From NCBI GenBank assembly GCA_905250885.1, contig CAJNOQ010002138.1, forward strand, positions 1 to 26,028: 26,028 nt of DNA, read 5' to 3'. This document shows, piece after piece, positions 20,026 to 26,028 of the stretch. The notes below the pieces were generated by a model. That model searched no databases. It was not told the origin of the DNA and saw only the letters and a list, made by a program, of their open reading frames with translations. Each line of letters begins with the position of its first letter. The first letter of the stretch is position 1. The stretch comes from Didymodactylos carnosus. Its lineage: Eukaryota > Rotifera > Eurotatoria > Philodinida > Philodinidae. A program made the position numbers and the translations under genes.

Positions 20026-23000
20026 TTAGAGTAAATCAATTGATGGAAATTGATCTAAATCGCCGGATTCAACATGTGTATCATCATTAAGCTGATAAGA
20101 TATTTTATATCGTAAACGAATTTTATCCTAAAAACACATATGTAAAACTAAGTAATGTCTTTTCTTCGAACGAGAATACCGATGTCTAATTACAAACAAA
20201 AATAACGTCATCTAGAAAAAAAAACCTACTTTTTTTGGGTTAGCAATCAACATCACTTGTGTGATGGCAGCTGGTGGTAATATTGGATTATACACAGGTA
20301 AATCTGAACCAGATGGAGTTTGTAATTTAACACGCATAGTCTGAATATACACATAATATGATATAGACAAAATAATTCTACTTCTAAACTCCTACCTTTG
20401 GTACAGCTGCTTGAAACATGAATTGTTTAATTTGATACGTTGTATTTGTACTTATCACTGATAAAACACTTACTAAAATGTCTGCACGTGGTGAGTCACG
20501 TGCAAAATGTAAAATACATTTGAGACCATATTCACTTTTATCGAGTAATGTGAGAGGAGAATGACTGGATGGTTTTATTGTTTCTAATGGAACATGAACA
20601 TTTGTCAACGGTAGTATATCATCGACTAATGAAGAATCAGCATTAGTCGATGCAGCTAAAGTACTCGCCAATGGAGATTGTTGTTTACTAGTAGCGGCTA
20701 ATTCATTTAGAGGTGTTCTTTTCGAGCCCGAAGATACTTGAGCAGATGGAGTAAAACTAAGAATAAGCAGAACATATTGAACAGACAACATGTAGATGTA
20801 AGAAACTATGTACTTCTGAGGTGTTGTTTTCCATTGTTGCATTCCATCTTGTGTAAATAAATTTTGGTCTAATAAACCTTGTAAATCATCGAATGGTTTT
20901 CCCGTAGATGGTAAAGGTTTAGTCTTTGAAGGATTTGAAACAACTTCATGATAAGGTGGAGGAGCTTGCTGAGATTTTGGCAACGAATCTAAATAAGAAA
21001 AGCATGACACGTAGTATACCTGTTCATATGAGAAGAAAGAAACATTATGAGCGTTCGACAAAAAAAGATACATAGCGCAGGAGTGCTACAAACCTGCTTT
21101 TATTGGTGTTAATGATATCGGTTCATCTAATAGTGAAGTACTTTTTTGTTGTTGAGTAGAAGAAAGAGAAGGCGAAGGCTCATTATATTTTGGTTTTGTA
21201 ACTGTATTAGTTGGATAATGTGCTAGTATTTGATCGATTAACGGTTTTTTTGATATATCTAAACCGTCTGTAAAGTCACCAAAATTTGATTGTGCTGGTT
21301 TCGACGAAAATAGTTCATCTAATTCAGCCATTGTACTCTTTGATGAATCAATATCAGATTTTCCTTCATTTCCTGGTCCATATGAACCGAACGAGGATGG
21401 TGACACTAATTCTGCATCTAAGTGAATATAAAGAATAATAAAGAAATTAGATAAATGCATCAAGTTATCTCAAATTAAACAATCCATGTACAAAAAGAAA
21501 CTTTAAACGGCTAAGCAAATCATAAAGAAAATATTAGTTCATTAGTGTAAGAGAAATATCATCATGCACGATAAATCAAACAAAAGAGTAAAATTCTACA
21601 TGCAAACGAGAAGTGCAACCTCATTTCTACCTGAGATATTCCCTTCATGAAAATCGATCAAAGTTTTTGGTTTTGGCTGTTGACTCGAAAAAGTGGCGCT
21701 GCCACTAGTGTTACTCTGTTTTAGAAACGGTATATCATCAACCAATTGTAATGCACTATCTAGAGACACATCACAACACAACATACACATACGTATCTCT
21801 TTTTACGTAACCATACCGTCTTTTTGTAGTAGACTTCCTTGTGTAACTAGACGTTCATATTGACCAAGAACACGTGAAACGGCATCACTGGCCAGTAATA
21901 TATCACCTAAAAAAGCAAATACTTCAACGTAAAGATAGGAGAGTTATTGCTGTAAGTAGACGTGTTAGCCAAAGATTTTGTCAGCAGTGACGGGAGTGTG
22001 ACTAAAATTTCTAACTGTGAGTTCTAAAACAGAAATTCTATCAACTTGAAGCTGATCAGTAATCTTAGCTACATTCTCTTTCGAAGTGCAACGTCATCAC
22101 AAATCTCTTATTTTCTTTATTTAGTCGTTTTGCAACGCATACCTAGTCCATCATCAGAATCTTCGGTTTCAGATGCTAATCGATAAAGTACCGGCCGTAA
22201 TTTTTCTAATTCATCGTGCAGATACTAAATTACAGTACACATCGGTAAAACGTGATGAAATAGCAGTTATTCGATTCTTTTTACTTTCATTGTTTCTTTT
22301 TCAGCATCTGTGACCGAGCTGTGATTATAATGCACTAACATTTCCGTTAATACTCGTATGTTATTGTTGATCTTTTCTAATTCTGTTACACGATTTGATA
22401 ATTTCTCCGTTTTTTCTTCATCCTATAAATAAAATAAATGGCTGTTTCTACTTTGCAGTGGAACGCAGCACAAAAGAATTGCTTTCGTTTTGTCATTAAA
22501 ACTCTGGCCTTTTAACTTAAAGTCACTAGAAATCCTCAAAACTTTAGAGAGGCCATTTTTCGACAATGGTGGATTGTAGAATATAGCGAGTTATATATAA
22601 ATAACACTTTTCGCCTTTTTTAAGTCGAAAAGCTGGGTTCGCGTCTATGAATACAACAGCTTAATGACTCTGCTTTACCTTTTTAGACTGAAAACGTTGA
22701 AAAGTTTCATTTATATATAACTCGCTATGTTCTACAATCCAGTATTGTCGAAAAATGGTCTCTAAAGGTTTTAGGTTGAAAGGTCAGAGTTTTAATGGCA
22801 TATAAACCACCAGAGATATCAGATTCATGATCAACATTAAAAGCAACCCGGAATCAATCAGAAAGCGAAAGGACTCTTTGAATATATTCTTTGTATGATG
22901 AAAATAATTACTTTTACTAGTTACCTTTTTAACTAAATTTTTAATCAATGCATTTGCTTGTTCTAAATCTTCTGGTCTTCGACTTTTTAGTAATCGTTGT

Positions 23001-23869
23001 AATGTCTAAAAATAAAGAAAATAGTGCGAAATTCTTAAAAAAGTCTGAAAAATTCACTAGATTTGTTTGTTGTTGAACAAATAAACACTATGGGGAAGAA
23101 GCAAACAATCATTTGTTTCACTTACTTTGCTTTTTTCAACATCTTCATCAAATATTGATTTTTGTCGTGGTGGTAGTGGTGTCAGAATACATTTATCGAC
23201 ATACGTTGGGTCATCTGTGACAATATTTTGTCTTTTTAACATCTGATAAGCTTCTGTTATCTTCACTTCTGTGGGAAGGGCTTGTGTCCATGAATACAAC
23301 AATTCAATGACTTTCTTTTTCACTTTATCTGATGTATGGTTACCTAAATACTAGAAAAGAAAATACAAGAAAAGTATTTTGAAATTGTATGATTGTGTAT
23401 TGCCACTTGCTTTAGGGGATACAAGTTTAATCATTTCATTTAAAAATCGAAATTTTCCAATTTCCTGATGAAAACGTCGTCCGCAACTTTGTACACAAAC
23501 CTCAAGTAGCTAGAAACAGAAATACAATCACTGTGTAAAAAGCCAAAGCTACTACTATTAGTATTTATAGACAAACCGTCATATCACAAACTGAAACTTA
23601 CTTCTAAAGTTCTTAGTGCTTCATGTTCTTGTGGTGATTGTATTTTATGCGATATAAGCCGAATAGCTGCTTGATGGCCTTCCGGATCTGCATTAACTTT
23701 TGAACAAAATAAATTTACCAAATTTGGATCTGCACTTTTATGAATGGGGCTTGTTGCTTTGACTAAATTGAAAAAGAACCAAATAACTTAATCAATACAT
23801 GAAAGAATCTAAGTATTTACAGAAAACAGTTTCTAATGATTCGGCTGGAGCTGTATTGGTAGCTGCCAT
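20026..23869 (-). CDS. GGA clathrin adaptor, VHS-GAT-hinge-GAE (14 exons, 708 aa)
   Basis: Arf-dependent adaptor that sorts acidic-dileucine cargo at the trans-Golgi and endosomes. Exons: 23869-23821, 23762-23602, 23509-23411, 23350-23126, 23005-22925, 22422-22285, 22224-22143, 21906-21817, 21759-21631, 21417-21094, 20988-20814, 20756-20396, 20340-20230, 20127-20026, all in phase. VHS (about 17-165) shows HKIQSPQEHEALRTLE, GKFRFLNEMIKLVSPK then YLGNHTSDKV, and LLYSWTQALP, nearly as in human GGA1. GAT (about 179-308) includes LLKSRRPEDLEQANALIKN, NNIRVLTEM and LRPVLYRLASETEDSDDGL. The hinge holds LLDEP (447-451, clathrin-box position), FGDF (397-400, gamma-ear ligand type), PPPY (469-472) and DDLQGLL (493-499, near the human autoinhibitory DxxLL but with shifted spacing). 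GAE spans about 569-708, from VPLETIKPSS through LHFARDSPRADILV to GDLDQFPSIDLL. Intron 3 uses a GC donor. Length is close to human GGA1/GGA3. Intact; the orthologue class is very sure. Confidence 0.95.
22491..22800. repeat. inverted repeat (foldback) in GGA intron 5
   Basis: The left arm (22491-22630) and right arm (22677-22800) are reverse complements, with long matches such as CATTTTTCGACAAT, GGATTGTAGAA and TAGCGAGTTATATATAAAT. The left arm has about 15 extra bases. The loop holds the exon-like fragment listed next. It enlarges this intron to 502 nt, against about 50-120 nt for most other GGA introns. Confidence 0.85.
22635..22682 (-). pseudogene. decayed copy of part of the GGA VHS exon
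   Basis: This matches 23278-23325 in the fourth GGA exon. Shared runs are ATGAATACAACA and AATGACT, and nearly all differences in the best-aligned 36 bp are transitions. On the minus strand it reads RVIKLLYS, stop, TRTQ against KVIELLYSWTQA in the real exon. It cannot be a functional alternative exon because of the in-frame stop and no obvious splice sites. It occupies the whole loop between the arms of the foldback. Confidence 0.65.
23401..23410 (-). other. GC-type splice donor of GGA intron 3
   Basis: After the codons for VSPK the minus strand continues GCAAGTGGCA. Joining there gives SPK-YLGNHTSDKV, matching the uninterrupted SPKYLG of other GGAs. The nearest GT would add residues and shift the frame. 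GCAAGT is the consensus form for GC-AG introns. Confidence 0.8.
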
Positions 23870-23890
23870 GATGAGCTGTAAGTTGTTTGA
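23870..23890 (-). promoter_or_regulatory. splice-acceptor-like site 6 nt before the GGA ATG
   Basis: The minus strand reads CAAACAACTTACAG, CTCATC, ATG. The AG sits 6 nt before the start codon. With 230 bp between the upstream phosphatase stop and this ATG, it could be a trans-splicing site separating two cistrons. Confidence 0.45.
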
Positions 23891-24099
23891 AGAAAGAAGA
23901 ATACTACATCTAAAATCAGAACATTCCAAGTTACATCACTTTTTAACTGATAAAGAAAACAGCCACAGTATATCAGGATATTGTCACGAACCGATCGCAA
24001 AACAGAACACCGTCACCAATATAAAAAAAAATGGTTATTATTTCATTCAATTCTTGTGTTTTAGTACCTATTGATTATAATAAACAACAAAAACTCTCT

Positions 24100-24570
24100 T
24101 TATAATTCTTTCCAATACAGACATTCGGCATTGTTTAACCATTTTCCAAACAGTTCTCCATCGACTTCATATGCTGTTAAATTCCATATCAAATCAGAAT
24201 GACTTAATAAAAGGACCCTATTATATTTCTTTTCATCTTTTAGTTCATTTAGATAATTATTCAATAGCTGAATCCGTTTTTGAACATCGAAATCAGTTTC
24301 ATATTCTTGTTCTTTTTCAAACAACAGATCGGTTTCACACGTTATCACTTCTCGAATTAGATTACAAATAATCAACTGATCATAATGAATATTTGCATAC
24401 TCTAACGTTTGACGACATCGTGCCAGAGGAGAACAGAGAACAAGATCGTAGTAATCAGAAAGAGAAGCGGCTTGTTTTTGACCATTTAAAGTTAGTGAAC
24501 AATTAACTGAGTCATTTTCGGGATGCACATTTTGTTCACTTTCAGCATGACGCATTAAATAGAGATGCAT
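24100..24570 (-). CDS. histidine phosphatase / phosphoglycerate-mutase-like protein (156 aa)
   Basis: Small single-exon enzyme of the histidine phosphatase superfamily, branch 1, which works through a phosphohistidine intermediate. It opens with LYLMRHAESEQN (R7, H8: the RHG-type nucleophile motif). Further conserved residues are SPLARCRQT (R51), E74 in NLIREV as likely proton donor, and the second histidine H124 in LLLSHSD. All four key positions are therefore present, so it could be active. At 156 aa it is shorter than glycolytic phosphoglycerate mutases (about 250 aa) and lacks their middle insert, so a general small phosphatase is more likely than a glycolytic mutase; the substrate cannot be told. 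No signal peptide is apparent, suggesting a cytosolic protein. It lies upstream of GGA on the same strand. The small plus-strand frame at 24171-24371 is its shadow. Confidence 0.85.
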   Translation of the reverse strand: MHLYLMRHAESEQNVHPENDSVNCSLTLNGQKQAASLSDYYDLVLCSPLARCRQTLEYANIHYDQLIICNLIREVITCETDLLFEKEQEYETDFDVQKRIQLLNNYLNELKDEKKYNRVLLLSHSDLIWNLTAYEVDGELFGKWLNNAECLYWKEL

Positions 24571-24595
24571 TGTCTACCTAAAAGAAGAAACTGCA
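24571..24595 (-). promoter_or_regulatory. splice-acceptor-like site 7 nt before the phosphatase ATG
   Basis: The minus strand has GTTTCTTCTTTTAG followed by GTAGACA and ATG. The strong pyrimidine tract and AG so near the start suggest trans-splicing or a 5'UTR intron. Confidence 0.5.
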
Positions 24596-25079
24596 TATCT
24601 GATCAATAACAGCAAGATTAAAATCAATTATATAAATCCTTAAAGGTGCATAACATTTTGATCATGATGAATCATTCGAAGAAAATGTTTCCTCTAGATG
24701 GCTCTTATTTTTGACAAATGAAGTGTATTCTACTGCAAAAGTAAAAATTTTTGTCACACTTGTTCAAAACTTTATGGTTAAAAACACTCGAGGGAACAAT
24801 ATTTTCATTCTTTAGCCTGAATTGTACTGTTATTAAAGATGGCGCCATAAACTGAAGTAATGTAGCTGTGCTTTAAATAAGCATTAATGCGTATCATAAG
24901 TATTATCATTAATACGTGTTCTGAATGAGCTACATTTATTCAGTCTACGATAATTTCATTGTGTATGAGAACTATCAATTATTCTGATGAAAAAAATTGT
25001 TACATAATTTAATATATCAATATGTGTTTATATTTTAAACTTCTATTCAGAATTATTGAATGCTAAAAATGTACTAAAA
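24596..25079. other. upstream of phosphatase gene, no gene seen
   Basis: AT-rich. It contains a short imperfect inverted repeat at about 24859-24942 (AATGTAGCT / AGCTACATT outer, GCATTAATG / CATTAATAC inner). Nothing else recognised. Confidence 0.45.
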
Positions 25080-25622
25080 ATCGCATAAAAATCGGCAATT
25101 AATCGTGAAAAATCATAGGATTAATCGTGCGCTTGATCACAATTAATTGCCGATCTTTTGGTGATTTTAGCAATTAATCGTGATTGATTTTTTTCTTGGT
25201 AATAACTTCGAAGTCATCTTAGGAAATACATATTTTTTTCTGCTTTTTCATTGTTTATTGTGTGTAATGACATGTACGTCATTCAGCAAGGATCTTAGTA
25301 CCAGCTGAAGTCGGAGCCTTTCCGACGAGTCGATTTTGGTCATTGCCCAGATACCAGCTGTTCACTGGGCTTCTCGACTTAAAGCTCTGATAGATCACAG
25401 AGAAGACTTGACAACTACGTTTTACTCTAAAATAAAAAGATGATCTAAATAGAAGTGTATTTCTCGTCGAAATCGTATTTCTTATATACATACGTTACTG
25501 CAAAAGAAAATGGTGAATAACAATAACCATTTAACCGCAATTAATTGTAATTTTTAAAAAAAAGAAGAATCTAATCTGCGATTTTTCAAGAATCGCGATT
25601 AATTCTTAAAAATATCGCGATT
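25080..25622. repeat. repeat block with ATTAATCG words and inverted ends
   Basis: The left part (25080-25190) has several CAATTAATCGTGA-type words, including the inverted pair ATCGGCAATTAAT (25090) and ATTAATTGCCGAT (25143). The right part (25535-25622) has GCAATTAATT, AATCGCGATTAATTC and ATCGCGATTTC words. Reverse-complemented, the right edge resembles the left edge (AATCGC plus AAAAATCG spacing). Likely a 0.5-kb non-autonomous element with a distinct, less AT-rich core at about 25280-25410. Confidence 0.5.
25282..25402. ncRNA. candidate structured RNA: four consecutive perfect stems
   Basis: Four exact stems lie end to end in 121 bp: TTCAGC/GCTGAA (25282-25287, 25304-25309), GTCGGA/TCCGAC (25310-25315, 25321-25326), AGTCGA/TCGACT (25328-25333, 25374-25379) enclosing GCCCAG/CTGGGC (25345-25350, 25365-25370), and CTCTG/CAGAG (25385-25389, 25398-25402). 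The word TACCAGCTG occurs in hairpin 1 (part loop, part stem) and again in the loop of hairpin 3; its CAGCTG core is self-complementary and could allow loop contact. Strand is undetermined: a T4 run follows at 25420-25423 on plus, and AATAAA follows on minus. It matches no tRNA, 5S, U-snRNA or intact hammerhead core that I can recall. The minus-strand open frame 25279-25491 overlaps it but shows no known domain. Confidence 0.35.
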
Positions 25623-25731
25623 TCGTGGACATGGGAGATGACTAATAAGAGTGACACGTAATACACCCAGGGGTAAAAAAGTTGACAAAAAACGCGTTAA
25701 AGGTTTCAAAACAAACGCTTTTTTTTGTAGT
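25623..25731. other. short spacer
   Basis: Unassigned sequence between the repeat block and the TTAA site. Confidence 0.4.
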
Positions 25732-26028
25732 TTAACCCTTTGGCGACGGAAGACGTATATATACGTCCGGTCTTCCCACTAGAGAGAAAATTATCAATAA
25801 AATTTTGTTTGTTTGAAAACCGAATGTTAAGTATGCTGTTAGACCGAGTTTTGTCTGCTGATCTCAAATATGTTATTACTTTTGCTTGAAAATATAACGG
25901 GAGTGAAAAGGACGCAAAATAAGTGAAATGGCGAAGGTCAGAGGTGAGTATGTAATCTTTCTGATAAAAGTTTCCCATACGCTTTTCGGAATCATAGGTT
26001 TCTATGATTATTTTTTCATGATTATGAT
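25732..26028 (+). mobile_element. one end of a TTAA-inserted, piggyBac-like element (cut by window end)
   Basis: TTAA at 25732-25735 is followed by CCCTTTGGCGACGG, the CCC-start form typical of piggyBac-type termini, then a perfect 16-bp palindrome GACGTATATATACGTC (25752-25767). Further in, ATGGCGAAGGTCAGAG (25928-25943) is followed by a strong donor GTGAGT, possibly a short first coding exon, though this is speculative. The other end and any transposase lie outside the window, so completeness cannot be judged. Confidence 0.5.

Noticed and set aside
24100-24570. Glycolytic phosphoglycerate mutase
   Set aside because: Far too short and missing the middle insert; only the shared histidine phosphatase core is present.
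25282-25402. Hammerhead ribozyme
   Set aside because: A CTGAAG word followed by a stem looks suggestive, but the CUGANGA and GAAA core is not intact and the bases are used in a neighbouring perfect stem.
25279-25491. 70-aa open frame on -
   Set aside because: Overlaps the hairpin cluster; no domain recognised and no splice partner.
1-26028. CRISPR arrays, tRNA or rRNA genes
   Set aside because: No regularly spaced repeats with unique spacers and no recognisable tRNA or rRNA sequence on either strand.

Overview
This is an AT-rich eukaryotic window with compact animal genes. They have many short introns, mostly about 50-120 nt with GT-AG ends, and are separated by repeat-filled DNA. The protein set (an Amt-type ammonium transporter, a GGA clathrin adaptor, a BAR-RhoGAP) and the spliced architecture point to a small-genome invertebrate. 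A bdelloid-like rotifer fits best, but that is an inference from style, not proof. I found no bacterial operon, CRISPR array, rRNA or tRNA.

Layout. 1-5.8 kb has no gene I can support. It holds a degenerate AATCTTAC-type tandem array, three large imperfect inverted repeats (640-954, 2341-3122, 4129-4677) and a direct-repeat pair (1299-1460, 3119-3301). A three-exon ammonium transporter follows on + (5873-8009, 494 aa). 8.0-12.2 kb is again non-coding, with a foldback at 10183-10412 and a GC-rich repeat at about 10.64-10.84 kb. On the minus strand come three genes in transcription order: a histidine-phosphatase/phosphoglycerate-mutase-like gene (24570-24100), a 14-exon GGA adaptor (23869-20026, 708 aa), and a 15-exon BAR-RhoGAP of the ARHGAP17/ARHGAP44/SH3BP1 type (17665-12280, 843 aa, with a possible further 5' exon at 18642-18755). 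The right end (24.6-26.0 kb) holds a repeat block with an unexplained cluster of four perfect hairpin stems, then one end of a TTAA-inserted, piggyBac-like element that runs off the window.

How the genes relate. GGA sorts cargo at the trans-Golgi and endosomes with clathrin. The RhoGAP would shape membrane and actin through Rac/Cdc42-type GTPases and ends in a PDZ-type tail. They are plausible co-workers in membrane traffic, but adjacency alone does not show it. A splice-acceptor-like sequence lies 0-16 nt upstream of the chosen ATG in all four genes, and the phosphatase and GGA genes are only 230 bp apart. This suggests spliced-leader trans-splicing and perhaps a small operon.

Most notable observations: (1) a decayed copy of about 48 bp of GGA's own VHS exon fills the loop of a long inverted repeat inside another GGA intron; (2) the four-stem candidate RNA at 25282-25402; (3) a 747-bp element between two TTAA sites in a RhoGAP intron, sharing modules with repeats elsewhere in the window; (4) a 9-nt micro-exon and a GC-AG intron. 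Exon boundaries were read by eye from splice signals, reading phase and remembered homologues. No alignment or RNA data were used.
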